A DNA stretch of 64,000 nucleotides from Labia minor (GCA_963082975.1 OY720344.1:60602546-60666545); one strand, 5' to 3'. Positions 24,325 through 37,239 are shown, counted from the stretch's first letter. The notes: generated by a model from the sequence alone, not told the origin. Numbers and translations: made by a program.

Positions 24325-25308
24325 CATACCAAATTCACAAAAATTTAAACATAATATTAATGGCGAAAGAATCAAAATAAATAATTGCTGAAACAGGTTA
24401 AAATAGGCATAGATCTTAAAAACTAATAAAATCTAAAAATGGAAATAGACCTTAGGAAATGAATATATTATATTAAAAAAATGCTAATTCAATCAAATGA
24501 AATTGAATATAAATAAGAATAATTAATTAGTATTTATTCATTCCTTATATAATAACTAATACAAAAAAAGGAAATCATAAATCTACTTTGATAAGCTTAA
24601 AATCTATATATCTTTGATTTAATTAAATTAGATTTCATTTTTAATTGAATTCAATTGGATTTAATTTTTAATTCAATTAATTGATTCATTTATTTATATC
24701 TACATATACGGAAGTAGCATTAAATGATAAATCCTCTTTCTATCCCTCCGTTTTAAGGCCTCCAATTAATAAATAAATGACTAATTTTTTTTTTATTATT
24801 TTTTGTTAGTATTTATTTTTTTTATTCTCTAATCTGGATTATAAGTATTCTATTAACGAATAAAATTGTCGCCTCCCTCTCTATCTTTCTCTCTCTTATG
24901 CCCTTTTTAAATATTATTCTTATATTTCTTTTTAATCTAATCTTCCTTCTGCGTTGCTTTATCCCACTCCTTTTTTTTAGCTTTTATTTTATACAGTAAA
25001 AAGGAAAACCAACTTTATATAAAATATTTATTATTTATAGATAAGAAAGTGGGTTTGTTGTTTGTCAAATCTTATACTTAGCAAAGCGATAAAACAAAAC
25101 AAAAAAAAAAAAAAAACTGGAAAATCTAACCAGGCTTCTCAACGGGCAAGTTTAAAAATTTACGAATGCACTTTCTGTAATCTTAAAAAGGTCACATCCG
25201 AAAAACCAATGCTTAAACCTATTAAATTACCTGAAATTCACTTTATGTTCTTTTATTTTTTTAATCATTTATATAATGTAAATAAAAATCGGGAGTGTCC
25301 TCACCTAG
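24325..25308. other. AT-rich spacer
   Basis: Low-complexity A/T DNA with an A-rich run near 25100. The 88-codon frame at 25062-25328 crosses the poly-A run and has no recognisable domain. Confidence 0.5.
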
Positions 25309-25429
25309 ACTTTCCCGCATATAAATAGGTATAAAGAGTTGTGAATGAATATTTAGAATGTGTAAACTTGGTATTGATAAAGAGCCAGTTCGTGTTAGTT
25401 TATTGGTGTCAAATTTGATATTTGGTAAC

Positions 25430-25488
<59 letters not shown>

Positions 25489-25835
25489 AAAGTGCTACTT
25501 CCGAAACTGGTACTTTACTTGAAAGGTAAACGCAACCAGTGTAGGTAAAGTACCACTTCCGGTTAACCGATTTTGACGAAATTTTGATAGAAATCTACAA
25601 ACTGTGAATAATATCGGTGTACCAAATTTCGAAGTGCTGGCTTGATTAGTTTCTGAGTAAATTCGCTCACTGACAAACATTACATACATCCATACATACA
25701 CACACACACAGACATAATTCGAAAAATTGTATTTTCCGACTCAGGGAGGTCTAAAACGTCAAGATCTATCGAAATCTCGAAGTCGAAATTTTTGACGATT
25801 CCAATACTTCCCTTATACGAAGTATGCGGGAAAGT
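25309..25835 (+). repeat. Family B repeat, copy 2, complete
   Basis: Bounded by ACTTTCCCGCATA (25309-25321) and its exact inverse TATGCGGGAAAGT (25823-25835), suggesting 13-bp terminal inverted repeats. Between are a unique left part, a 50-bp (TA)n tract (about 25434-25483), the TACCACTTCCGGTTAACCGA segment, a (CA)n tract and the block AGGGAGGTCTAAAACGTCAA. Compared with copy 1 it lacks the segment around the nested Family A insertion. No clear target duplication and no transposase. Confidence 0.65.
25434..25483. repeat. (TA)n microsatellite within Family B
   Basis: About 25 TA units. The window start lies at the equivalent (TA)n of copy 1, so the tract is part of the element's structure. 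Confidence 0.9.
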
Positions 25836-27633
25836 AAAAAAGAATTATCTAATAGTATATACACACAAAAAAAACAAAAATTGGCAATTATTTTTCCTAG
25901 TCCCTTAGGATCTAACAATAAGTGTATTTTAGTCATTCTTTAGTCTAATACAAGCTTCTGAAGATGATTATAAAGGTCAATTAAATTTATATTGAAACTA
26001 AAAACCCTGTGTTTTTTTTAATAAGAATAATAAAAATAAAAATAGTAAATAAATTGAATAAATAATTTAATTACTATTGAAAAAATACTCCTTCACTCTT
26101 TCTTTTTATCTTTTTTAACATTTGTCTTTCTAGTATATTATTCTACAATCACAATCCTTTTTTTCATTCACTTTTCACAATTCAAACTTTTTAATAACAA
26201 ATGACAAGGTCCAGCAATTATTCAAATGAAAATTAGTCACAAAAAAATCAATAGAGAGTAAAAAAAAGAGGAATCTCTAATTGAAATGATTATACTAATA
26301 ATAATAATAATAATGGGTAACTCAGGTGGAATAATTAAAATTTACATTTTTTTTTTCAAATAAAAGTTGAATTTGAATTGTTCAACATCATTCAATGTTC
26401 AATAGATTCTTTCCTTTTATGATTATTATTATTATTATTATTATGATTTTTCATTTGTCAAATAAAATAAAAAGAAAAAAAAAAGATTAAAAGATGATAA
26501 TATATTAATATGAAAAGAGAGAAATAACGATAAGATGATAATCAGCAGAGGGAAGAAAGATTTTTATAACCATCGTTTAAAATAAAGAAAATGAATAAAA
26601 ATAAAAATGAGAGAGAGAATGAAGATGGAATTCTATTCAATTCAGAAATTAATTAATTTATGAGTATAATTTAAGAGTAAAATTTTTAATTTAAATGAAC
26701 AATTTATTTTTATTAATTATCTTTTAAATTCACGCGAATAGAATTACTATTCTTATTAAATTAATATTAATTATTATGAATAATTTATATTATTTTTATG
26801 GAACATAATTTTGACATTATGATCACATAAGTACTTATTATTTATAGTTATTTTATTAAATATATAATATAATTAATAAGTTAACAAATAGAAAAATATT
26901 TTAATAAATAAATAAAAGTATAAAAATTGAAAGGCAAAAATATTAAATTTGTATGATCCACTAAACTTAGTGTATCATAATTTAATATTAGATAATATTT
27001 TTTTTATATATAAGTCATTTACCTAAAAATAATGATTTTATAAACCATAAATATAATATAAAATCCGAAATATTCCATATATTTATCTAAAGTATCAACA
27101 TATAGTAATGTTGATTAAATAGCCAAATTTATTATATATCTATATATATATACATATTTAGATTATTAATATTTATATAAGAAAAAGAGAGAGGAATGAA
27201 GATTTTTAATAAGAAAAGCATAAAAATTTGTATATATTTGAATATAAATATATTGAAATTTTTAATAAATAAAAAAAATATAAAATGAATCAAAAAATTT
27301 CTTTTTAATTTTTATAATTAACTTTTGTAATTAAATGTTTATTCAATAATTTATTCATGTAAGTATGTGCTAAAATGATTTTAATTACTAAATTCTCACA
27401 ATGTGTTTTAACCATTGCAAAATAAAACTTAATATATTTTTTTAAAATAAAAGCAATAATAAAATAAAATCCCTGAATCATTAGGCAATCAAATTAACAG
27501 TTAAAATTATTTTTACTTGTTTAGAACAAAAAAAAAGATTTTTTTATTTTATATATGTAATGTTTTATTGTTTTGTATATTTGTTTATATATATATATAT
27601 ATACTGAATTGAAATAAAATTCAGTCTTATTTG

Positions 27634-27678
<45 letters not shown>

Positions 27679-28185
27679 CGGGTATATTGGATCGAATATT
27701 AAATTCGCACGATATTAAACTGTTTTTCTCTCTCTTTCTTTGCTATTTTGAAAAACAATTTTTTTTCAAATACACATACACATACACAGAATACACATAT
27801 ATATTCTAACTTTAATCTGTTTTCTTATTGCTTTTTGATTTCCACTTTGATGCAATTGTATATATATATATAAAAGTCGATAGAATGATAGGTGAGTATT
27901 ATTGAATTGAAATGAGAATGAAAAAAAAAATAAATATTATTATACAATACATAAAACAATCTGATTTTATAATATAAACAAAAAAAAAGATTGATGCATA
28001 TAGCGAGGGAGCAAGTGTGCAAATGACATATTTCAATTAACAATCTTAAACATTTATAAATTGATAAATAAATATATATAAAATAATATTTTGGATTTAT
28101 TATTACATTTTTGTGAGATTTAATATTTAATTTAATATTCTTTTTCTTTTTCTATTTTCTATTCGTTTTAATATAGAAATAAATG
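25836..28185. other. AT-rich intergenic DNA
   Basis: Low-complexity A/T sequence with (ATA)n/(ATT)n triplet runs (26290-26315, 26420-26445) and (TA)n at 27636-27676. No coding signal or recognisable element. Confidence 0.55.
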
Positions 28186-28407
28186 TATAACGGAATTTTG
28201 TAAATTAAACCACATATTGATATTTGTTATTGTAAATTTATTCAAAAAATACAAACATATACACAACGTTTCGATTGCTACTTCTGCAATCGTTATCAAG
28301 TGACTGCACTGTTCGAGCATCCAGTGACAGTGACTTGTTTGTATTTTTTGAATAAATTTACAATAACAAATATCAATATGTGGTTTAATTTACAAAATTC
28401 CGTTATA
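28186..28407. repeat. Perfect 71-bp inverted repeat with 80-bp spacer, Penelope-like
   Basis: Arms at 28186-28256 and 28337-28407 are exact reverse complements over 71 bases. The spacer holds ACAACGTTTCGATTGCTACT (28262 onward). On the minus strand it reads TTGATAACGATTGC, loop AGAAGTA, GCAATCGAAACG: a 7-bp stem flanked by sequence like the CUGAUGA and GAAAC cores of a hammerhead ribozyme, with mismatches. The outer sequence matches 5938-6050. Inverted partial copies with such cores are typical of Penelope-like retroelement termini; no RT or GIY-YIG frame is present. Confidence 0.7.
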
Positions 28408-29414
28408 AATAAAAACAACCACCAAAGCTTTAATAATTTAATAGAAATAAATGATTAATTAATAATAATTTATTCATATTTAGTTAAGTATTTTATTATT
28501 ATTATGTTATTTTTTGTTATTATTAATCATATTATATAAAATTAATACAATTCCTATAAAACTTAAAATGAATTATTAAAAAAAAAAAAAACAAATAAAA
28601 TTTCAGTGAGTTAAAATTGAAATAAATTCTTATTTTCTTTTAAATTTAATTAAAATAGTCAAAGTTGTTTTGGAGACAACCTTAATTATAGTTTTTAAAT
28701 TTAATTTTCATTTTTTTAAGAACGCCCGTTACATATCATATCATTAACCGACCAAAAAAAAACTCTTAGTTATAAATCAAGTGTTGGTGGTGAATATTGG
28801 CAGCTTCCATTCCAAAAGAAAAAAAAACAAGTTTTTAAAACTACCCTATCTGAATGAAAGAAGCCAAAGATCGCTTGGTACAGAGAGAGTGAGAGAGAAA
28901 GGGAGAAAAAAAGAGAGAAAGAGAGACAGAGATAAAGAGGGAATGAAGTAAATGGACGTTTTGGCAAATTTATAGAGCTAATTGAAAGAAAAGACAGCTG
29001 ACTCAACCTTCCTACACATTCAACCCTTTTTTTACTTTTCTATATATATATATGCAAAAACCGTCATTCACTCACACATCTCAATTTTTTTTTTAAACTT
29101 ATGATAAATAAAAATATAATAATATAATTTGTGTTTAAAAAAATAGAGAATTTGAATGTTCAAATATTATTAATTTACATGGTAAATTTACACATGTAAA
29201 GTAAACAAAAATATTATAATAAATAATCATTCAATTGGAAAAATTATATAAACGCTAGAGTGTTCACTCATCCGCCTAAAAAGCGATATCATAAAAATAT
29301 CAAAATAAATTTTTAAACTTTCAAATATTAAAATTTAATTTTATCAATACATTAGTTACCATTGTCTATACATTAGTTATCTCTAAACAAGATTTATCTA
29401 TCTCTCTTTGTGAA
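28408..29414. other. Spacer with purine-rich tract
   Basis: Positions 28408-28439 continue the Penelope-like sequence. The rest is A/T rich with a GA-rich tract (28880-28945) that gives a spurious Leu/Ser frame on the other strand. Confidence 0.5.
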
Positions 29415-29722
29415 TCTACGAAACTCGAAAGTTTTCGACCGCATCAACCACATTTATCCAAATCCTGGGATATAATCCTATCTTTCATCTCTTTTAGGTC
29501 CCATTCTACATTATCTGTCCACCGCCTTCTTGGTCTTCAAACCAATCGCTTCGGTTTCCCCACAAATATATTTTTTGCTAGTCTATCATCACCGTGTCCT
29601 GCTAATCGAAACCTTAATTTTATTACTCTAACTATGTCTGGCGATGCATAGAGATCATGCAAATCCTCGTTATGCAGTTTCTGCCATTCCCCGGTGATTT
29701 TCAATTTCCCTATAAATGCTAC
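29415..29722 (-). pseudogene. RTE-type LINE, 3'-terminal ORF fragment
   Basis: On the minus strand the peptide reads GEWQKLHNEDLHDLYASPDI, then VIKLRFRLAGH, DRLAKNIFVGKP, a stop, RPRRRWTDNVEWDLKEM, and in another frame NVVDAVENFRV followed by a stop. This matches the tail at 46110-46434 block for block, so both are the same LINE family. An internal stop and frameshift show it is dead. Upstream RT and endonuclease are absent, as expected of 5' truncation. Confidence 0.75.
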
Positions 29723-30089
29723 AAAAAATCTTACTTTAAATCACTTATAAATAAATAAATAAATAAATATATATATATATATATATAATGAAAAAGAATT
29801 CATAAACTAATGCCAAATATTAATCATGATCACTAATATGAATATAATTTCGAATATTTGTATAATTTAATTAAATATCGATAATATAATACTATAGTAA
29901 GTATTAATGATTATTAAGATGAGAGTCTATGTTCCATATTAACATAATTGGTATGGATAATCAATTAATCATTAATTTCCTCTATACATTTAATTATTAT
30001 TATTCGATGTTCATCTGGTTATTATTATGAATAATAATTAATTAATAAATATCAATGAGCAATTTAAGTGTTGTATAGAGAATAACAAA
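29723..30089. other. AT-rich spacer
   Basis: A/T low complexity with a short (TA)n at 29767-29787. Confidence 0.5.
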
Positions 30090-30091
30090 TA

Positions 30092-31050
30092 CACCTATCC
30101 CCCGATTTACACGGTAGATACGTTCCTGAGAAAAACGTGTAAATCGAAAATTAAAAATTTTCAAGTCAAAACCGTGTAAATCGAAAAGCTTGCAGAAAAT
30201 GCATAATTTTGCTATTTAACAAAATAAAATGCATTGACAGGTAATACAAATATGTAATATATTACGGAAACACTGTTTTTTTATTTAATTTAAACAGAAG
30301 AACAAAAAATAAAACCAACGTGTTTTATTATCCTTCATCACTATCAGAAATTACTCTCATTCTTTTTTTCGGAATCGAAGGTTGGAATTCACTTTCATCA
30401 CTCGGAGTTATTTGTGCCGATTCGATGTTTGAAGCAGAAATATTTACATTCTGAGAGGTGGTAATAAAATCGGTTATTAACAATTGTGCTCATACTCGTG
30501 GTATTGCCAGCTGCAACACTCTTTCTATTGTGTTTTCATCGTTTTCATTTGTTCTAATAGTTCTTATTGTAGCTTCGTTCATGCTATATGATTTTGCAAC
30601 ATCTACTACTCTATCTCCCTTTCGTAAGCGATCCAAAATTTCGATTTTAGTTTCTAAAGAAAGAACTTTTCTTTTAACTTCTTTCGACATTATGAGCCTA
30701 TAATTTTTTTTAATTTATGTTAATTTATAATAATCTGAATTATGCACTCACTTGTAAATTACGAATATGGAAAATTAAATCTTTCTGAAACTGTGAAACT
30801 TTCACTCAAATACAATTTTCCGTAGATAAAACTTTAATTTTATGCGAAGAAATACAGACACAGTGTGCATGTGCAGCAAGTCAGCACATAAGCTCGGGAT
30901 TCCCCGTGAGATGTGTAGACAGCGCACGTGTTCAAACACAGTAGCATTTAGTAGAGTGCGGTAAAAACAAAAAAAAAAAAAACTTATTTGGAAAACCGTG
31001 TAAAAGCGAAAACGTGTAAAACAAGTACCGTGTAAATCGGGGGATAGGTG
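30092..31050 (-). mobile_element. pogo/Tigger-type element, 959-bp deletion derivative
   Basis: Terminal inverted repeats begin CACCTATCCCCCGATTTA at both ends and are identical over about 25 bases, flanked by TA (30090-30091, 31051-31052). GTGTAAATCG motifs recur inside the ends. The element keeps only the two ends of a transposase gene on the minus strand, so it is a non-autonomous derivative of a Tigger-like element. Confidence 0.88.
30328..30690 (-). pseudogene. Tigger-like transposase remnant (N-terminus joined to C-terminal tail)
   Basis: From ATG at 30690 the peptide MSKEVKRKVLSLETKIEIL, then GDRVVDVAKSYSMNEATIR, is the CENP-B/pipsqueak-type helix-turn-helix that starts Tigger/jerky transposases. 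After IPRV there is one in-frame stop (30490). The same frame then continues through an acidic Ser-rich tail, QITPSDESEFQPSIPKKRM and ISDSDEG, to stop codons at 30328-30330. The central DDE domain is missing. About 66 residues of DNA-binding domain could still be made if expressed; such products can act as repressors in other systems, but nothing here shows that. Confidence 0.75.
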
Positions 31051-31052
31051 TA

Positions 31053-31805
31053 TCTTTTTTATTTGTGAAATTGATTAATTCACATTCATTTAAGATAATA
31101 ATAGATAAATAATTGTCTCATTTAAATATATATATTTTTTTATATATATAATAAGAATTTGGGCCGTCTATTGTGTTGCTCTAAAATAGAGGAATTGAAT
31201 TTAATAAATATGTATCTTTTTATTTATTGTGACTCATTTCTCCACACAAATAAATAAATTAAAAAACATTTATTTTATGTTGAAACGGAAAAAATCAAAA
31301 GAAAATTGAATTAAGTGATTTAAAATAAAGGAATTTCAAATTATTATTCTATTATGTAATATCATATATTTTTGTTTATTTTAAATATATTGTTAATTTG
31401 TTAAATTATTTATGTATAATTTGTTTGATTTTTCAAAATATTATTTTTATTATATATAAATTTTCTAATTTTTTTTTTTTTAGGTTTTTTAAGGGAAAAA
31501 CTTTTTTTTTATTTAATTGGTCCCAATATCATATATTAGCAAATTTATTTTTTTCTCATATTATTCTTATTAAATAATATTTTATTGAACTTAGTGAGGT
31601 AGGAACCTTTATCAACAGGTTGAGTAGTCCAGCAATGAGTTACGGTCCTGACAAAATACTCTTCATTTAAAATATTCTATTAATTAAATTCAGTGATATT
31701 AATTAGACGATTAATCCTAATTAAATTCTATGTATTTATAATTGACTTAATAGATACTATCATTTAATTAATAAAATTTTTACAATGTATTTGGGATTAA
31801 TGATA

Positions 31806-31844
<39 letters not shown>

Positions 31845-33643
31845 AAGATTTGATAAAAATATATGAATTAAAAAGATAATCTATTTAATTAAATAAATGA
31901 ATATAAAATCTGGATATATTTAAGTTGGTAGAAGCTTTAAAAAAATAATATTAATAAATAATATAATAATAATAATTTTGTTTTAAATTTAAAAATAGAA
32001 ATATATAAGTAAATAAATTATATTATAAGTTTCATTAATGCAATATCTTTTCGTTTCATCTTGCTTCTCTTTCACTCTTTTTGACAAATCCTTTAAAAAG
32101 AGAAAAAAGACGACATGGAATTAAGGGATGATTTTTCGTAATGTCAAATAAAATAAGAGCTGAAAATTGGTGCAAGTGGAATGTGACAAAAGGGCGTAAA
32201 AAAAATAATACTTCTCTCTCTAAAAGGAGAGTGAGAGAGAGAGAGAGTGAAAATGAAAAAGAAAGATTTAAATTCTTTTACAACCCAAATAGGATTTAAT
32301 CTCATTAAATTTGAATTAATATTATAATATATATATATACTCATATATACTTTTAAATTATATATATATTATATAACAAGTTTAACGTAAAAAACAAAAT
32401 CTTTTGATATTTAAATAATTATAATAATAATAATAATAACATAAAAGAGATGAACATATTAAATTGAATAAAATAAATAAAAGATAAAATAATATGAGCA
32501 AATGAATGCCTACATTTGTAAATATACTCTAAAGAGTATAATAAAGAGTAAATTCTGTAATAATGATACAATTTAATTTATATTGTTTAAAATAAATAAA
32601 TATAAGTATTTAAAAGTTTAATAAAGTAACAAAAGAAATGATGTACCTATGAGACTCATTTCAAAAAAATAAATTATATATTTATGTCATTTATAATAAT
32701 TCGTTGAATTTAAAATGGATTTATTGAAATGTTCGAGTCGATATTGTTTTTTTAAACCTAGGGCTTATGGTAGGCGACTTTGCATTTTTGCCTCCACGCG
32801 CTCTATTATTGCAGACTGTAACCTACCAGTTCTTGTTGAAATGCAACAAGGTAAACAAGAATATGTTAATGATTCTCTCACAAAGTGTGAATGACAAAGT
32901 GTATTCACTTCTTGGAGGTAGAAGAGAATAATGCACCAAAGATTTATTTAATCGAGACTGCTTTCAAAGGGATGGTGTCGAAAGTTTAAACCTAACCCTG
33001 ATGTACATGACGAAGCGGGGTTAAAATTGCAAGTTTGTAGGTTGCTATGAAGTTATTTAACGAATCATTAAAATAAATCATAGGTCAACATAAGTGAATT
33101 GTTGATGAAATTTTTGAAAGAGTCTCATCTCATTTAATTAAAAAGAACAAAAGGAAACCAAGTAGTATATCTGGTGAAAAAATATTTTGTTAACCGATGT
33201 GAGAGTGTTTCCAAAGACATAGAAAAGAAATATTTATCTCTTCTTGTTTTTTTTTCAACTTTCTTCGAAAACAATCCAGGATAATAAAATTAGCATGATC
33301 CGTTCTATGTTCTATGTTGTTATAGAGTCACATAGTTATTTAGAAGATATCTTAATGCAATCTTTATAGAGAAATAGGGCTAATCAAAATGACTTTGAAA
33401 CAAATTATCAACCAAATTAAATACGGAAAACAAACATCATCTTTTGTAGTAAAAAATAGATTAAAAATAAAGAAATATTACAAGTATAAGATTCAGATGG
33501 GTCAACCACTTTGTCTAGATGAAAAAGACTAATCGGAGAAAAAGATGAAGAACTAGGAATAAATCGGAACAATCAAGAAACACCTACAAGAGCTAGGAAT
33601 CTATGACCGACAGAGTAAAAACAGAGACAGCTCTAGGTCCAAA
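31053..33643. other. AT-rich DNA, then an unidentified balanced-composition block
   Basis: 31053-32690 is A/T rich with (TA)n at 31808-31841. 32700-33240 is more complex (AGGCGACTTTGCATTTTTGC; GGATGGTGTCGAAAGTTTAA), with short broken frames that I cannot place. It may be an old transposon or a decayed gene. Confidence 0.4.
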
Positions 33644-33651
33644 TTCTAGGA

Positions 33652-34015
33652 CAGCCCTGGCCAACCCAAATGACTCCATGGGCCTCTTTGATTAGGAGCA
33701 ATGCTACAGGGGCCGCATTTTAGGGAAACGTGCAACAAACACTTTTACTATTTTCTTGATGTATAATGTTTATATAAAAAAAATATATCCTCTATTAATT
33801 ACTATTATTTCTAACTTTTTTCTTCGTTTTTATGGAATCAAATATGTAGTTTAAAAATTTTGGGTATATTTTAAATAAAAAAATTAATTAATTATAATTA
33901 TTTCAATTATATTCTCTGTTTTTGAATATACAGACAAGAAATGAAAGTTACAAAAAAAAAAAAAAAATACAAAATTAGCTGGCGGACCGCACAATTTTTC
34001 ATGGTGAGCCGCCTG
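33652..34015. mobile_element. hAT MITE, 364 bp, CAGCCCTGGCC type
   Basis: Begins CAGCCCTGGCCAACCC and ends GGTGAGCCGCCTG, with the 8-bp repeat TTCTAGGA at 33644-33651 and 34016-34023. GGGGCCGCATTT near the left and CTGGCGGACCGCACAATTTT near the right are subterminal GC blocks in opposite orientation. The interior is A/T rich and non-coding. The inverted ends match only partly, so it is a diverged hAT-type MITE. Confidence 0.75.
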
Positions 34016-34023
34016 TTCTAGGA

Positions 34024-35505
34024 GACACACACAAGGATTAGTATAAAAAAATTGTTAAAAAATTAATCATTTTAAAATATTATAATCTATATTGAATGGT
34101 AATATAGTAATTTTATTTCATTGCTAATATTGGAATGGGATAAGATAAATTTTATTCTTTTTCTATTACTTTTACTTACTTTTTTTGCAAGAGGAATGAA
34201 GAATATGATCCAATTTTAAAGCACCCATATTGATGATAAACAATATATATAATATACATATATATTATATACGAATATAATTCTATTCAGAGATCTTTCT
34301 TTATATGCAAATTTGTAAATAAATACAAGAAAGATAAGATATATATATATTTATAAGAATATAAATGTTTAAAGAAGTAAGTGTGAAGGTTGGAGTGGTA
34401 AGGGGGTTTAATAGGAAGAGGAGAAGTAGAAGGTATATACGTCAATTTTTCAAATTCTCTTATTTAACGCCACAACGGCGGAGTCGAATTAAATGGCGAT
34501 CTTAGTCTCCATAAGGTCGATAGGCTTTTTATCAACAAGCGACTGGATATCGTTCCACAAACCCCCTGTCCCTCACTCCTCCGACCCCAATAACCCACCA
34601 ATCCGATTGAAGCATGATCACCGGGTCATTTCTTTTCCTATCTGTTTTTCCACAGCCATTGGGTTGGGTGAATTTTTCTTTTTTTCTTTCTCTCTCTCTC
34701 TCTCTCTCTCTCTTTCCTTTTTAACTCTTTCATTCCTACACAACCCTCTTCTAAGCAGCAGTAGGAGCAACTAAATTAAATCGGCCCATTACGTACGTCG
34801 TCCCTAACGCCTTTACCAACTGACCAAGATTTTTTTTTATTTTATTTTATTAAATAAATTTCCAATCCTCCTATTTTTTTCATCCCCAACAATTTCTCTT
34901 TCTCTCTCTATCTCTCTAATCTCTCTTAGACATTGAATTATTCAAAGGATTGGAAATTGTCTTTATTTACCTACCGATTTGTTTTATTTGTCACCTATAA
35001 TCTATATAAGATTTATATATAATATATGAATTTTAGTTTATGAATATTAAAAATTAAAAAAATAATGTCAAAATATATAGATGGTTTCAAGTTGAAAGAT
35101 GATTTTTCAGTAGTTAGTCAATTCTAGACGCTTTATTTTAATTGCATCAGCCATTCCCACCGTTTGGCCTTAAGAAACAGCTCATGGTACGAAAATTAGT
35201 CGACTTTTTCGTTGATGTGTCTACCGGGTTAAAGTACATCTCTGACTTTCAAGTCTTCTCAGAAGAGGAACCTCAAAACATGGCGGATTCTTGTTTTGAC
35301 TCGCTATTAATCAAAAGATATAATCATCCGATTTTGTTCAAATTTTATTTAAAATGTTATTAAAAATGTCAACTGTCAGATAATGTATATATTTGCACTG
35401 CTCCTATTAGCAAAATCCACTGTAGCGACATCTAACGGAAATAATTTACAAACTTGTTACAATCTAATATTAATAATAATTATATACATTTTATTTTAAG
35501 TTATA
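34024..35505. other. Spacer with GC-richer islands
   Basis: 34440-34830 is unusually balanced (CGCCACAACGGCGGAGTCGA; CCATTACGTACGTCGTCCCT) around a (TC)n tract (34688-34713). The 93-codon frame at 34493-34774 reads straight through the (TC)n and has no domain. 35125-35330 is another balanced patch. Possible promoter or regulatory DNA, unproven. Confidence 0.4.
34688..34713. repeat. (TC)n microsatellite
   Basis: About 12 TC units inside a pyrimidine-rich stretch. Confidence 0.85.
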
Positions 35506-36142
35506 TTTTTACAGATCGACGATAGTAAGGGAGGTATTGTTTTCACACCAAATTTCACATGTGGAGATTTTTACATATCTCCACGAATCATGCATTTTCT
35601 TAACAGAAAAAAGTATTTTTAGCATGATGTCCGTCGGTCCGTCCGTCCGTCTGTCCGTATAGATGTGTACAGCCTAAACGGCTGAACGGATTTCGATGAA
35701 ACTTGGTATATTTACTTAATGCATCAGTGGGATGAATTGATCAACTTTTGGTGCAAATCCGGAAACGGGAAGTGGTAGTATTAGCGATCGACGATAGGAA
35801 GGGAAGGGTTATTTTCACACCAAATTTCACATGAGGAGATTTTTTTACATATCACCACGAATCATTCACTTTGTATTTGTTTTATCTTCGAGAAAAATCA
35901 TCTTTATTAGTTTTTTTCTTAATTTAAAATTATATGACGTCATCCAGCCATTCATGACGTCACAGCCTGTTCTTACATATATATTATAAATAAAATAAAA
36001 TTAAAAATATTTATGTTATATGCCTATCTGTTTTTTATTACATTAATAGATATATTAAAATTATTTGAAATTGTTTCTGTAGCTGGAAATTAATTTATTT
36101 CAAACTGTCGGTCGGTTCAGACCTGGCCACAGGTCAACTTAT
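35506..36142 (+). repeat. Family A repeat, copy 7
   Basis: Full length. The first terminus is slightly mutated (ACAGATCGACGATAG). It carries a mixed GTCC/GTCT tract, the core, both units, two TGACGTCA palindromes (about 35936-35963) and the GACCTGGCCACAGGTC end. It lies directly upstream of the Helitron. Confidence 0.85.
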
Positions 36143-36239
36143 TTTATATTTATACACATATATAAGTTACTTAGGAATTTATGTAGATTATCAATATAGT
36201 TACACTTCTTAATCCCACAGGCTATCTATCTATCTATCT

Positions 36240-37239
36240 ATCTATATATATATATATATAAAAGGCAATGTCTGTATGTGTGTCTCGCCTAAACTCAAAA
36301 ACTACCCGTCCGATTGCGATGAAACTTTCAGGGATTGTTGTGGGCATATCAAGGAAGGTTTTAGTGTAGTTAAATCCAAAATTAATATAATTAGTAATAT
36401 TTTGGTAAAAGTCTCTTCATGGTTACCATGGTTACATTGAAAAATTTACAATAAATAAATAAAAATATTTGGAAATCTTTTCAATTTATTATTTTGATAA
36501 ATTTTATTAGTATTTTTAATTTTTTTTAAACTGTCAAAAATAACATACCCATAATAACAGTTTTAATAAAAATAAAAATATAAATCACAATGTAAGTAAA
36601 ATATTGAATCGTTTTATTTATATTGTTTCAATTATTGTTTGAATATTTATTAAATTTATATATAGATTTATTTACATATTTAAATGTATATTTAATAAAT
36701 TTATTTGTTGATTCTTAATAATAATAATTCCATTTACTTCCTTCAAATTTTTTTTTATTTAAAAGCATATTCAGCATTTAAATTTCCATTAAATATGCTG
36801 GTAATTGGAACTCCATCATGTAATATTAGCAAATATTCTGGGATGGGTAAAATACTAAGATCATGTCATGTCCTATTAAATATTTTGAATTTTATTTTGA
36901 ATCATACAATAGTAATGAAATAATGTAGGTAGACTTGTGAGACAAACAATAAGAATCTCTATATTAAGAGAATATACTTATTCCGAAAATTATTAATTAA
37001 AATGTAATAACTATTAACAATTAATAAAGTAGAAATAATTTTCCATCAAATAAAATTGTAATAATTATTAATAAAAAAAATAAAAATGTAATAGTAAAAA
37101 ATAAAATTTCAATTATATTCATTTAATAAATTATTATTATTATTATTATTATTTGTAGTAATTCCAATAAAAATAAATAAAAATGAAAAACAAAAAAATG
37201 TGCAATTAAAACTAAAATTTCAATTATATTCATTTAATA

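Noticed and set aside
34493..34774. 93-codon frame in a GC-richer island
   Set aside because: It reads through a (TC)n microsatellite and has no recognisable domain; no splice pattern could be supported.
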